DNA of 64,000 bases from NCBI RefSeq assembly GCF_000733855.1, contig NZ_JPOJ01000001.1:3303001-3367000 (forward strand), given 5' to 3'. This document shows, piece by piece, positions 53,728-64,000 of the stretch (the stretch's first letter is position 1; every line of letters starts with the position of its first letter). The notes under the pieces are model-generated. The model had not been told where the DNA came from. It made no database searches and saw nothing but the letters and a program-made list of their open reading frames with translations. The DNA is from Methylomicrobium agile (GTDB lineage Bacteria > Pseudomonadota > Gammaproteobacteria > Methylococcales > Methylomonadaceae). The position numbers and the translations under genes are program-made.

Positions 53728-56463
53728 TTACCGGCGGACGACGGCAACGCCAACGAAGAGCCAGCGAATCACGGCTTTTTCCAATTCCGCGGCGACAAAG
53801 ATGAAAAAGCCGACGCAGGCGACTTTCAGCCATTCGTTCGGAGACAGGCCGGTCGATCCGAACAAGGCCTGCATGGGGCCTGTATGGGCGTAAGCGATCT
53901 GCAATGCCGCACAGGCGGCGATCGCGATCAGAACGTAGGCGTTTCCGAACAATCCTTCAAGCGACAAGACGGATTTGTAGATGTAGCGGCTGTTGATCAG
54001 GTAGAACATTTCCGCGCCGACCACGGTGCTGACCGCCATGGTGCGCGCGGTTTCCAGGCTGGATCCCCGCTGCGTTTCCCAGAGGAAAAGGCCGAGCGCG
54101 CCGATCATGAACAGCGTGGAAACCATCAGCACCCGCCAGGCGAAAAACCAGGAAAGCAAAGGTTCCTTGGGAGCGCGGGGCTTTTTGAGCATGACGTCGC
54201 GCTCGGGGCGCTCGAAGGCGAGCGCGAGTCCCAGGGTACTGGACGTGACCATGTTGATCCAGAGCACCTGGGCCGGGGTCAGCGGCAGGGTCAACTCGAA
54301 GAAGATGGCCGCCAGTACGACAAGGGCTTCCCCGCCGTTGGTCGGGAGCATGAACAGGATGAATTTCTGAATATTGTCGTAAATGCCTCTCCCCACGTAA
54401 ACGGCGTTGCCGATCGTGGCGAAATTGTCGTCGGCCAGCACCATGTCCGATGCCTCCTTGGCTGCTTCCGTCCCTTTCAGGCCCATCGCGACCCCGACAT
54501 CGGCCCGCTTTAGCGCGGGCGCGTCGTTCACGCCGTCGCCGGTCATCGCCACAACCTGACCCGCCGCCTGCAGAGCCTCTACCAGGCGCAGCTTGTGTTC
54601 CGGGCTTGCCCGCGCGAATACGTCGACCTCCAGCACGACTTCCTGCAACTGCTCGTCATTCAGGGCTTCGATCTGGGCTCCGCTCAAGGTCGGTTTGCCG
54701 AGGCCGATGCCGAGCCGCTCGCCGATCGCCTGTGCCGTATCGACATGGTCGCCAGTGATCATCTTGACGCGGATGCCGGCGCCGACACACGTTTTCACCG
54801 CAGCGATCGCTTCTTCCCGGGGCGGATCGATGATTCCGGCCAGAGCGAGCAGAGTAAAGCCGTTTTCCAGATCCGCAAAACTGACCTCGCGCTTGGAATC
54901 CTCGACTAATTTTCCGGCAATCGCCAGGACGCGCAAGCCGTCGGCGGCGAATGCCTGCGCGCGGCGAAGCCAATAGCCGGTATCCAGCGTGGTCTGGTTC
55001 TGCTGGAGGCCGCCCTGGCGGTCGCACATTTCCAGAATGCGCTCGGGAGCGCCCTTGACGAAAATGAGGCCGTTGTCTTTATGGTCGTGGTGGAGGGTCG
55101 CCATCAGCCGGTGTTCCGATTCGAACGGGATGGCGTCGGTACGCGGCCGCTTTTCGCGCTCCCAGGCAGGATCTTTGCCGGTTTTGACGGCGAATGCGAG
55201 CAGGGCGCCCTCGGTCGGATCGCCTGCCAGTTGCCAGGACTCATCGGCATCCCGGTGCAGTTGCGCGTCATTGCATAGCGCGGCGGCGCGGGCAATTTCC
55301 TCCAGTTCCGGGCAGTTGTCGGCGGTGACCGCGGCGCCGTTCAGATAAACCCCGCCGTCCGGCTCGTAACCCACGCCGCTGACAGTGAAAACATGATCCG
55401 CGGTGGCGAGCTTTTGCACCGTCATTTCGTTCCGGGTCAGCGTACCGGTCTTGTCGGAACAAATGACCGTGACCGAACCCAGCGTTTCCACCGCCGGCAG
55501 ATGCCGGATGATCGCATGGCGTTTCGCCATCCGGCGCATCCCGAGCGCCAGCGTGATGGTCATGATGGCGGGCAGTCCTTCGGGGATGGCCGATGCGGCG
55601 AGAGCCACCGCCATCATGAACATTTCTTTAGGCGGATGTCCGTGCCACAGCACGCCGACAATAAAGGTCGCGATGGACAGCAGCACAATCGCCAGTGCCA
55701 GCCAGCGGCCGAATCTGTCGATCTGACGCAGCAGCGGCGTGGTCGTGCTCCGGACCTGTCGAAGCAGCGAGCTGATCCGTCCCAGTTCGGTGCGAAGGCC
55801 GGTGGCGACCACGATAGCCGACGCCTGCCCGGAGGTGACCAGGGTGCCGGAAAAAAGCATGCAGAAACGCTCGCCCAGCGGGGCGTCATTCGGGACCGGG
55901 CCGGCTGTTTTTTCGACCGCTTCGGATTCGCCGGTCAATATCGCCTCGTTCACCCGCAAGCTCTTACCGGTGATAAGCCGGAGGTCGGCCGGCACTTTGT
56001 CCCCGGAAGCCAGCGTCACGATGTCGCCCGGCACCAGTTTTTCGGCTTCGATTTCCAGGCGCTTGCCGTCGCGAATGACTGTCGTATGCAGGGAGAGCAT
56101 GCCGCGAATCGCGTCCATCGCCTGTTCCGCTTTGCCCTCCTGGATAAAGCCGATGATCGCGTTGACAATCACCGCGGCCAACAGGACGCCGGTGTCGACC
56201 CAGTCGCCCAGCATGGCTGTCGTGCCGGCGGCCGTCAGCATCACATAAATCAGAATATTATGGAACTGGAGCAGAAAGCGGATGAAAGCGGAACGCTTGG
56301 GCGGCCGCGGCAGGCGGTTACGTCCGTATTGTTTCAGCCGCGCGCGCGCTTCGCCGGAAGACAAGCCGTGGTGCTTGTCCGAACTCAGGCGCGCGACCGT
56401 GTCGGCGGCGGCAAGCGTGTGCCAATTCGTCGCTCGTTTATTGGCAGTTTTTTGCTTAGGCAT
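53728..56463 (-). CDS. P-type cation ATPase (Ca2+/cation, P2 type)
   Basis: The ATG at 56463 (MPKQKTANKRATNWHTLAAA) gives 911 residues. The A-domain (VPGDIVTLASGDKVPADLRL; VNEAILTGESEAVEKTAG), phosphorylation site (VICSDKTGTLTRNEMTVQKL), FVKGAPERILEMCDR, and hinge (VAMTGDGVNDAPALKRADVG) are complete. Ten predicted membrane helices and helix-4 PEGLPA (AASAIPEGLPAIMTITLALG) place it in the SERCA/PMR1-like group, probably exporting Ca2+ or a related cation. Intact, single gene. Confidence 0.93.
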   Translation of the reverse strand: MPKQKTANKRATNWHTLAAADTVARLSSDKHHGLSSGEARARLKQYGRNRLPRPPKRSAFIRFLLQFHNILIYVMLTAAGTTAMLGDWVDTGVLLAAVIVNAIIGFIQEGKAEQAMDAIRGMLSLHTTVIRDGKRLEIEAEKLVPGDIVTLASGDKVPADLRLITGKSLRVNEAILTGESEAVEKTAGPVPNDAPLGERFCMLFSGTLVTSGQASAIVVATGLRTELGRISSLLRQVRSTTTPLLRQIDRFGRWLALAIVLLSIATFIVGVLWHGHPPKEMFMMAVALAASAIPEGLPAIMTITLALGMRRMAKRHAIIRHLPAVETLGSVTVICSDKTGTLTRNEMTVQKLATADHVFTVSGVGYEPDGGVYLNGAAVTADNCPELEEIARAAALCNDAQLHRDADESWQLAGDPTEGALLAFAVKTGKDPAWEREKRPRTDAIPFESEHRLMATLHHDHKDNGLIFVKGAPERILEMCDRQGGLQQNQTTLDTGYWLRRAQAFAADGLRVLAIAGKLVEDSKREVSFADLENGFTLLALAGIIDPPREEAIAAVKTCVGAGIRVKMITGDHVDTAQAIGERLGIGLGKPTLSGAQIEALNDEQLQEVVLEVDVFARASPEHKLRLVEALQAAGQVVAMTGDGVNDAPALKRADVGVAMGLKGTEAAKEASDMVLADDNFATIGNAVYVGRGIYDNIQKFILFMLPTNGGEALVVLAAIFFELTLPLTPAQVLWINMVTSSTLGLALAFERPERDVMLKKPRAPKEPLLSWFFAWRVLMVSTLFMIGALGLFLWETQRGSSLETARTMAVSTVVGAEMFYLINSRYIYKSVLSLEGLFGNAYVLIAIAACAALQIAYAHTGPMQALFGSTGLSPNEWLKVACVGFFIFVAAELEKAVIRWLFVGVAVVRR

Positions 56464-56697
56464 ATAGGATCCAGGATTGAGCTGACAATGATTAACCGAT
56501 TCTACCCTCTCCAGTCCGCCCGGCAAAAGGTATTGTTCCAGGCGCAGGATGGGATAATCACTTTATCGACCGGAATTTTAGCGGTATGTTGACTTTGAAG
56601 ATGAAAAATAAGGGCGAATGCGGGGGGAAGTTTCCCTTATAACCGGAAAGATAAGCCCGACCGGAGTCAGGCCGTACCGGCCTTTAGCGGCGCTTCC

Positions 56698-57386
56698 TCA
56701 ATCGAGAATCTGTTTCAAAAACGGGATGGTCAATTTGCGCTGCGCGGACAGCGAGGCTTGGTCGAGCCGGTCGAGCAGGCGCCATAAGGAATTCATGTCG
56801 CGGTTGGCGCGGCTCAACAGGAAACGCCCGGCCTGCGGCGAGATTTCCAGACCCATGCGCCGGGCTTTATAAATCAGCGCGGCGGTCTTTCCCGTGTCGT
56901 CCGGCGTTTGGATTTTCAGACCGAGCCCCCAGTTCAGCCGCGTTTTCAAATCGGGCAGTTGGATGGGCAGTTCTTTCGGAGCGGTGCGGGAAGAAACGAT
57001 CAGCTTATGCCCCAAATCCCGGTGCCGGTTGAAGAAGTTGAACAGGGCCTGCTCCCAGTCGGCATGGCCGGCGATCGCTTCCACGTTGTCCAGACAGACC
57101 AGTTCGAAGGCTTCCAGGTCGTTGAACAGGTGTACGGAAGATCCGGCGGCCAGCGCCAGATCGAAATAGAAGCACGAAAGCTTCTGCTGCTGCGCTTCAT
57201 GGCAGCAGGCGTGCAGCAAATGGCTCTTGCCGAGGCCTGTTTGTCCCCAAAGGAAGATAAACGCTTCGCCGTTGCCCGCAACGCACTGCTGCAGATGATT
57301 GACGACGGACGAATTGGCGCCCGGAAAAAATCCTGGAACGTTTGGTTGGCCCTGAACACAAACTGCAACGGCAGTTGCTTCGCCAT
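56698..57386 (-). pseudogene. hda: DnaA-homologue Hda with an apparent -1 frameshift
   Basis: The start at 57386 reads MAKQLPLQFVFRANQTFQDF then FRAPIRPSS. Homology needs the frame PGANSSVVNHLQQC, which would result from seven rather than six T residues at 57324-57329. The rest is typical Hda: AFIFLWGQTGLGKSHLLHAC (Walker A), LEAFELVCLDNVEAIAGHAD (Walker B), KLIVSSRTAPKELPIQLPDL, RLNWGLGLKIQTPDD and KARRMGLEISPQAGRFLLSR. Hda with the clamp promotes DnaA-ATP hydrolysis after initiation. The lesion sits in a homopolymer, so a sequencing error is as likely as a real mutation. The remaining frame is otherwise intact. Confidence 0.8.
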
Positions 57387-57388
57387 GC

Positions 57389-58691
<1,303 letters not shown>

Positions 58692-58783
58692 AACGGCGGC
58701 CTCCGGCGCTTCGGCGCGCTTTCCAATAAAGAAGTTATAATAACATTTCTCGTCAAAACTCTCGCTGAAAAAGGGGTCATTTC

Positions 58784-59665
58784 TTGTCCGCACTGATTTC
58801 GGATCGTATTTGCGATCGCGCCAGACAATACTGGCTGCTTGCCCGGTTTGACCGTCCGATCGGTACATTGATTCTATTATGGCCGACGCTGTGGGCGCTG
58901 TGGATTGCGGGAAACGGCAAACCGGATGCGCTGGTATGCGCGGTATTCGTGCTGGGCGTAGTGCTGATGCGGGCCGCCGGCTGCGTGATCAACGATTACG
59001 CCGACCGCGATTTCGACCCGCACGTCGAACGCACCCGGCAGCGCCCGATCGCGTCCGGCCGCGTCCGGCCGAAGGAAGCCCTGATCCTGTTCGCGGTTTT
59101 GTGCCTGATTTCGTTCGGACTGGTTCTGCTGATGAATCGGTTCACGATCGGGCTGTCTTTCATCGGCGCGTTTCTGGCCGCCAGCTATCCGTTCATGAAG
59201 CGCTTCACGCATCTGCCGCAGGCCTATCTGGGAGCCGCGTTCGGCTGGGCGGTGCCGATGGCGTTCGCCGCGCAATTGAATGCGATTCCCTTGACCGGCT
59301 GGCTTTTGTACTTGGCCGTGCTGCTCTGGGCGCTGGTTTACGACACGATGTACGCGATGGTCGACAAGGACGACGACCTGAAAATCGGCGTCAAATCGAC
59401 CGCGATCCTGTTCGGCGCCTATGACCGGCATATCATGGGCGCGCTGCAGATCGTGATGCTTGCCTTGCTGATCGCCGTCGGGCGCATGCAGGAACTGGGC
59501 ATTTTTTATTACGCCGGGCTGCTGGTAGCGGCAGGGCTGGCGGTTTACCAGCAGAAACTGATTTTCCGCCGCGAAAGGGCGCTCTGCTTCAAGGCGTTTT
59601 TGAATAACAACTGGTTCGGGCTGGCGGTTTTTATCGGCTTGGTGCTGGATTACCGGTTTGTTTAG
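58784..59665 (+). CDS. ubiA: 4-hydroxybenzoate octaprenyltransferase
   Basis: The 293-residue membrane enzyme starts at TTG 58784 (AAGGGG upstream). The two Asp-rich motifs are [20 protein letters not shown] (NDxxDxxxD) and [20 protein letters not shown]. About eight helices are predicted. It attaches the polyprenyl chain to 4-hydroxybenzoate made by UbiC (39022). The usual start residues are slightly longer than the E. coli enzyme. Divergent from arsC. Confidence 0.94.
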   Translation: MSALISDRICDRARQYWLLARFDRPIGTLILLWPTLWALWIAGNGKPDALVCAVFVLGVVLMRAAGCVINDYADRDFDPHVERTRQRPIASGRVRPKEALILFAVLCLISFGLVLLMNRFTIGLSFIGAFLAASYPFMKRFTHLPQAYLGAAFGWAVPMAFAAQLNAIPLTGWLLYLAVLLWALVYDTMYAMVDKDDDLKIGVKSTAILFGAYDRHIMGALQIVMLALLIAVGRMQELGIFYYAGLLVAAGLAVYQQKLIFRRERALCFKAFLNNNWFGLAVFIGLVLDYRFV

Positions 59666-59831
59666 GATTGGATCGATTAACTTCTCCTCATAGCTCCTGC
59701 GCTTTGCGTGGGAACCTGGCCCCCGAACCGCAGAGTGGTTCGAACGGCGTTCTCATCGTGATACAGCCTTGTCTAGGCTACGCGAAAACCCTCCACGGCG
59801 GGTGGGGTGCTCCGAAGAGTGGATTACCGCT

Positions 59832-59887
59832 GTAGGGTGCGCTGTGCGTACCATGAGGAATGAAAAGGTACGCACAGCGTACCCTAC
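59832..59887. repeat. Dispersed palindrome, copy 4
   Basis: GTAGGGTGCGCTGTGCGTACC (59832-59852), a 14-base loop, and GGTACGCACAGCGTACCCTAC (59867-59887). Complete member of the family. Other parts of 59666-60134 hold GC-rich fragments and no gene. Confidence 0.8.
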
Positions 59888-60134
59888 GGAGCTTGCAAAA
59901 TAGGGATTGTATTGAAAGAGCGTATCTATCCCATTGTTGCCACCCGAAGCGTCTCATGTGCGCGCAACGCGGGGGGACGATCGGGCGGCCTGCCGGGAGG
60001 TTATTTTTGCCATGTCTTAGAGGGAATGGCGGGAAGGATTGAGGAACCCTGAATAAAAGCCCTTCTCTCTATCCTAATTTAATCAACAAACGACTACAAT
60101 TTCTCGAGACGTAATATCGATGACAAGGAATAAA

Positions 60135-60467
60135 ATGAATAAGAAAAACTTAGTGTTTATTGCGGCTTTATGTATCGATTTATCGGCATGTACCGGCGAG
60201 AATCGCGATACGTACCAGGTTAAACCGGTCTTCGTAAATAGCTGTATCAATCAGGAGAGCTCCACGCGCCCCGCGGAACAGGCCAACTCCTATTGCAATT
60301 GTGTGGCTGATGCGGTTTTCAGCAATAGCGATATTTCCGACGAAACCAAGAAACTTATGCCCACGCTCGGCGATAAGGAAAGTCAAATCTACCGGCAAAA
60401 TGATGTGGCCTTGGTCAGGGGCGCGCTGATGTCTTGTTATACCTCTAATTTTTATAAGAAAAAATAA
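60135..60467 (+). CDS. Small lipoprotein, unknown function
   Basis: The ATG at 60135 (MNKKNLVFIAALCIDLSACT) gives 110 residues with a lipoprotein signal; the lipobox is LSAC with Cys19. The mature part has paired Cys (NSCINQESS; SYCNCVADAVFSN; LMSCYTSNF). It has no recognised domain. It probably sits in the outer membrane or periplasm. No obvious partner. Confidence 0.65.
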   Translation: MNKKNLVFIAALCIDLSACTGENRDTYQVKPVFVNSCINQESSTRPAEQANSYCNCVADAVFSNSDISDETKKLMPTLGDKESQIYRQNDVALVRGALMSCYTSNFYKKK

Positions 60468-60472
60468 TCGGT

Positions 60473-61219
60473 TCAGAGCGGGAAAATGCGCCGATGCCGT
60501 AGCCGTAGGTTGGGCTGAATGCAATGAAGCCCAACAATTGATGCTTTCCACCTCGGCGCATTTTCCGGACTCCGGTAAGGAATCTGACGCCTTAAGCCAA
60601 AAGCTGCCGCATCATATTTGGTCCCGATGCCTGCGCAACTCTTTATGCCGGCACAGGTAATCAAGGGATCGTTACGGCGATGCTTCAAAAGTAGGATGGA
60701 ATAGAAGCGGCTGTCGGACGTCACCAGGCTCAGTACGTTCCACCAACCATCGTACTGCGGATATTTTCGCGTCAATGCCATCGGATTATAGGCCTTGACA
60801 TTGTTAGGCATCATGGCCGAGAAAGTTTGTTTCACCGTCGAATTCGGCGGCTGGGTCTTACCCACGCTTTCTATGGTTCCGATGTGGCCGACTTGCCTGC
60901 CTGTGTTGTCGGTCCAGGCGGCGATATAGCAGCCGCTCATGAATCCGGTCAGCACATCGTTAGTCGAACTGATTTTGGCGGTGCGCCCGTGAATGTAGCA
61001 TAGCCAATCGTGATGTATCGCCTAGTTTTTCGTTAACCCCAGGCTCCTGAAACGATTCATGGTGCTCGTATCGAAGTGGAAAGGATCCAGATCCTGAAAA
61101 GTCATGACCGACGGAGTCGGCGGGCTCACGGTTACGATTCCGTCTTTAGGTTGCGTGGTAATCGCTTGGGGCGGGGCCCAACTGAATGCAGCACCCGGAA
61201 AAAAATATCGCTCAATCAT
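60473..61219 (-). pseudogene. Hypothetical gene interrupted by an in-frame amber codon
   Basis: The minus-strand frame from 61219 (MIERYFFPGAAFSWAPPQAI) reads to LTKN, meets TAG at 61022-61024, and continues in the same frame as AIHHDWLCYIHGRTAKISSTNDV. It goes on coding-like (GRQVGHIGTIESVGKTQPPN; YPQYDGWWNVLSLVTSDSRF) to about 60600, then runs through a repeat. Either one gene has acquired a stop or two coincidentally aligned frames are present. I do not recognise a family; Cys in PLITCAGIKSCAG and a basic tail are the only features. Confidence 0.45.
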
Positions 61220-61873
61220 AAAACTATAACCTTTGCGTTGATAAGTGAATGTCTAACGGAGGTAAGAGCGGTCGACTTCATGCCATCTCCGGATGTACCG
61301 TCAGCCTGAGAAGAGCGGTTGGGCGGTGATGAGTGCAGCGCTTACCGGTCTGGGTCTTCGTAATACACAGGGACGGCCGGACAATGATGATGAATTTCAG
61401 CTCCACTTGCAAACCGTTTAGGATGTGGCTAGAAATAGCTTCCCGGCATGCCGCCGATCGTTCCTGTTTTCAGTCGTAGGGTATGCTGTGCGTACCATTG
61501 GGGGCGAAAAGGTACGCACAGCGTACCCTACGGTATGAACCGCCGGCTGCATGCCGGGCGGGATATTTATCCCGTCCGTAACGTTTAAAGCGGGACCGAC
61601 AGGGAAAATGATTTGGTGTTTGCTGAGAATTTTCAAACAGTGCGGACGGGGTGTAAACCCGATGCCGCTAAGATAAGCTGGAGTCAAGCCTTCTTAAAAG
61701 TACAAAGCTGGCTTTGTCAATCGGTTTCGTCATTTGCAAAGCCAGCTTGGAGCGTCGGGGCTAAATTTAACAGCACCGGTTATAACCGCTGTCCCGCTCA
61801 GGAGGGGGCACCCGATGACGACTCTTTTTAATTCAATTTCGGCCTCCGAGGGCGCCCCTTCCCGGCTGTGGCC
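61220..61873. other. Intergenic region before hpnN
   Basis: About 650 bases with no convincing gene. It contains palindrome copy 5 (61476-61531) and scattered pieces. A short direct repeat (CAAAGCTGGCTTTG near 61707 and GCAAAGCCAGCTTG near 61738) forms an inverted pair and may be a weak terminator. Confidence 0.45.
61476..61531. repeat. Dispersed palindrome, copy 5
   Basis: GTAGGGTATGCTGTGCGTACC (61476-61496), a 14-base loop, and GGTACGCACAGCGTACCCTAC (61511-61531). The mirror arm is identical to copy 4. Confidence 0.8.
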
Positions 61874-64000
61874 TTATCCGCGGGCTATTCGCCCCTCCTC
61901 TCCGGAAACAAACGCCGGCAACACGATCAGCGTGCAGATAATACTCAGAAGCAATCCGATCGACAGCAGTTGCCCCATGCCGGCAAGGCCGAGATGCGGG
62001 GTGAACGCCATGCTGACCAGGCTGCACATCGTGGTCAGCTCGCTGAACACGACGCCTCTGGCCGTGCCGGTTCTGAGAACACTGTCTTCCCGATCCGGAT
62101 GGCGCAGCCGGTTCATGATGTTGATGCCGGCATCGACGCCCAGCCCGAACAGGATCGGAATGACGATGATATTGGCAAAGTTGAACGGATTGTCCATCAG
62201 TACCGTAGAGGCGCCGGTCAGGACGGCCGTCATCGTCAAAGGCAGCAGAATCAGCAGCGCGTCCTTGGTGTTGCGCTGCGTGAATATCAACACGATCACA
62301 ATGGCCGCGACGGCACTGGCCAGCGCCTGTTGAAAGGCTTTTACGATCGCATTGCCCGATTCCAGGTAAATGACCGGCAGATCGGTCGCGTGTGGGGCGA
62401 TTTGCCGGACCTCGCGGATGAACGCTTTCAGGTTTTTCTCATCGTTGAGGTCCTTGCTGGGCGAGGCCATGATCCGGTAGACGCCGTCTTTGCCGAGCCA
62501 GCGTTCGGCAAGGTCGGGCGGCAGCGTATCGATCGTGACCTCGCCCGGATTCAACCCTTTCAGCAGCGTATTCATGGTATCCGGCAGCGTATCCAGCAGG
62601 CTGAATTGCAATTTGTCCAGCATGGCTTTTCTTTCCGGAGCCGATTTCGCTTGCAATACCGCAATCAGCGACTCCACTTTCCGATGCAACGGACGCAGGG
62701 TTGCCGCAAGCTCGCTGTCGGGCTTTTCCTTTAAATGCTTGCCGACAGCCTGCCTGAATTTTTCCAATGCCGCCATGCCGTTTTCAACGCTATCCCGATG
62801 CGGGGCCGGAAACGCCGTCAACTGGAGCCCCATGACCAGGGACAAGTCATCGATGATGCTCAGTTTGGCCTCCTGGTTCGAAGGGATATAGTCGTAAATC
62901 GTAATCGCATTTTCGACCGATTCCAGTTGCATCAGCCTTTGCGCCGTGGCCAATGCTTCGTCTTGACTGTCCGCCAGTACGGTCAGCGTCATCGGCGAGG
63001 TATTTTGGGTTTTCAGCAATTCCCTGAAGGTGGCCACCGATTCGCTGTAGGGATCGCGCAAATTGAGCGGGTTGATGTCGAACCGGGCCTGGGTCAGCAC
63101 GGCCAGGCCCGCCGCAGTCAGTAAGGCGGTAGCCCACTTGACCGGAGTGGCATGCCGGATCGGGAACAGGTAAACCCAGTCCGGGAACAGATCGTCGGAC
63201 TTTTTTGCCGGCCCCGAATTCGGTGGAAACAGCTTCAATATCGCCGGCAGTACGATCAGCGTGATCAGTAGCGAAATGAAAATGCCCACGCCGGCGATCA
63301 GCCCCAGTTCGGAAACGCCGGTGTATTGGGTTGGCAGGAAGGCAAAAAAGCCGGTCGCTCCCGTGATCGCGCACAAAGTGACCGGCGGCGCGACCTTGCG
63401 CACGGCTTCGAGCAGGGCCTGCCCGCGGGGCATGTTCTGCCTGAACAGTTCGCGGTAGCGCATGCAGACCTGGACCGCGTAATCATCGCCGATACCGATA
63501 TACAGCGCCGCGAAGGACACCGAAATAATGTTCAGATGCCCAATGGCCAGTGCGGCAAAGCCGAAAGTCAGCATCAGGCCCATGGTCAGCACGCCGAGCG
63601 TGGCCAGCGTCAGTTTGACCGACCGGAAGCCGATCAGTAGGGACAGGAAGACCAGCAGGAACGAGAACGCCGAAGCCATTTCGGCGCTGTAGGTTACCGT
63701 GGCCAGTTCGTCGTGTTCCAGCACGACCTCGCCGGTCAGCCGTATGTCGATTCCTGGGAAAATTTGTTCGGCTTTTGCCGTGACGGCCCGTACCGCCGCC
63801 AGCGGCTTTTCGGCCGGCATCAGTTCTTCGAAATTCAGATGGGGCTTGAGCAGAATGAAGCGCCGGGTGCTCGACAGGTCCCTGTGTTCCCCCACCATCA
63901 ACTGCTGCCAGGATAACTGATAAGTCTTGCCGTCCAGTACGGCCTGGATCGCCGCACCGATTTTATCGAGTAGGGGATTCAGGTCGACCGGCAATTCATG
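61874..64000 (-). CDS. hpnN: Hopanoid-associated RND transporter HpnN (N-terminus outside window)
   Basis: The open frame runs off the right edge, so the protein's N-terminal first part is missing; about 708 residues are visible. It is an MMPL/RND exporter: large loops alternate with helix bundles (FSFLLVFLSLLIGFRSVKLT; IISVSFAALYIGIGDDYAVQ; AITGATGFFAFLPTQYTGVS; second bundle LLILLPLTMTAVLTGASTVL; NIIVIPILFGLGVDAGINIM; LVSMAFTPHLGLAGMGQLLS). GIGDDYAV and GLGVDAGINI are the conserved proton-path helices. HpnN carries hopanoids to the outer membrane. Specificity for hopanoid rather than another lipid is inferred from family similarity. Confidence 0.85.
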   Translation of the reverse strand, partial: HELPVDLNPLLDKIGAAIQAVLDGKTYQLSWQQLMVGEHRDLSSTRRFILLKPHLNFEELMPAEKPLAAVRAVTAKAEQIFPGIDIRLTGEVVLEHDELATVTYSAEMASAFSFLLVFLSLLIGFRSVKLTLATLGVLTMGLMLTFGFAALAIGHLNIISVSFAALYIGIGDDYAVQVCMRYRELFRQNMPRGQALLEAVRKVAPPVTLCAITGATGFFAFLPTQYTGVSELGLIAGVGIFISLLITLIVLPAILKLFPPNSGPAKKSDDLFPDWVYLFPIRHATPVKWATALLTAAGLAVLTQARFDINPLNLRDPYSESVATFRELLKTQNTSPMTLTVLADSQDEALATAQRLMQLESVENAITIYDYIPSNQEAKLSIIDDLSLVMGLQLTAFPAPHRDSVENGMAALEKFRQAVGKHLKEKPDSELAATLRPLHRKVESLIAVLQAKSAPERKAMLDKLQFSLLDTLPDTMNTLLKGLNPGEVTIDTLPPDLAERWLGKDGVYRIMASPSKDLNDEKNLKAFIREVRQIAPHATDLPVIYLESGNAIVKAFQQALASAVAAIVIVLIFTQRNTKDALLILLPLTMTAVLTGASTVLMDNPFNFANIIVIPILFGLGVDAGINIMNRLRHPDREDSVLRTGTARGVVFSELTTMCSLVSMAFTPHLGLAGMGQLLSIGLLLSIICTLIVLPAFVSGEEGRIARG

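Noticed and set aside
53590-54513. Plus-strand frame opposite the P-type ATPase
   Set aside because: Begins in a repeat and lies antisense to a clear gene.

Overview
Organism. The flanking chromosome is GC-rich with gammaproteobacterial gene orders (rpoZ-spoT-recG-ubiC, ispH-hslR, hda, ubiA). An HpnN-type hopanoid RND transporter runs off the right edge, and the tmRNA tag peptide is ANDENYSMALAA. Together these suggest a hopanoid-making gammaproteobacterium, plausibly a Methylococcales-type methanotroph. The genus is inference; no methane-oxidation gene lies in the window.

Layout. (1) 1-888 is the 3' end of a Wadjet jetD gene, so a Wadjet operon ends here. (2) 1187-4875 is a FecI/FecR/FecA-type iron-signalling locus. 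A phd/vapC pair with a broken toxin sits between fecR and the receptor. The receptor is cut after about 258 codons by an IS256-family element (4866-6192), and its 3' part is absent from the window. (3) About 6193-27290 is an AT-richer genomic island. Mobile-element genes lie at both ends: AlpA-like, DUF927 and a small Cys-rich protein on the left; DUF1173, an HTH protein, an integrase-domain protein and a P4-type integrase next to ssrA on the right. Its centre carries a defence-like cassette: a WYL regulator, an RpoD-like sigma factor with an N-terminal ankyrin extension, a MORC/MutL-type GHKL ATPase and a Z1 helicase. Beside it is a decayed restriction-modification unit of an intact HNH nuclease, a broken C5 methyltransferase and an intact XRE controller. 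(4) 27292-28083 holds tmRNA and tRNA-Asp. (5) 28143-64000 is ordinary chromosome: sixA, CHAD, a symporter, a deacetylase-like enzyme, sulfur relay genes, ispH, rraA, dtd, nuclease, vapBC, ubiC-recG-ridA-spoT-rpoZ, pgk, an AttH/FtsX/ABC operon, a GH13 enzyme, tandem HicB-like genes, a Ca-type P-ATPase, hda, wrbA, arsC, ubiA and hpnN.

How it fits together. The main point of interest is the co-oriented block 10228-17318. Palindromes precede the WYL gene; the sigma and ATPase genes overlap, and the ATPase and Z1 genes almost abut. MORC/MutL-type ATPases with Z1 proteins are known from predicted restriction-like systems. I do not know of a described system in which a near-complete housekeeping-type sigma factor with ankyrin repeats is the second gene. 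The block is partly decayed here: Z1 has a +1 frameshift and an in-frame stop, and the nuclease and AIPR-type genes often found downstream are missing. The neighbouring methyltransferase has two frameshifts and no C-terminus. Intact relatives elsewhere would be needed to define the system.

Repeats. A dispersed palindrome (GTAGGGTACGC..GCGTACC, loop, mirror) occurs five times in the chromosome, always between genes, and was not seen in the island.
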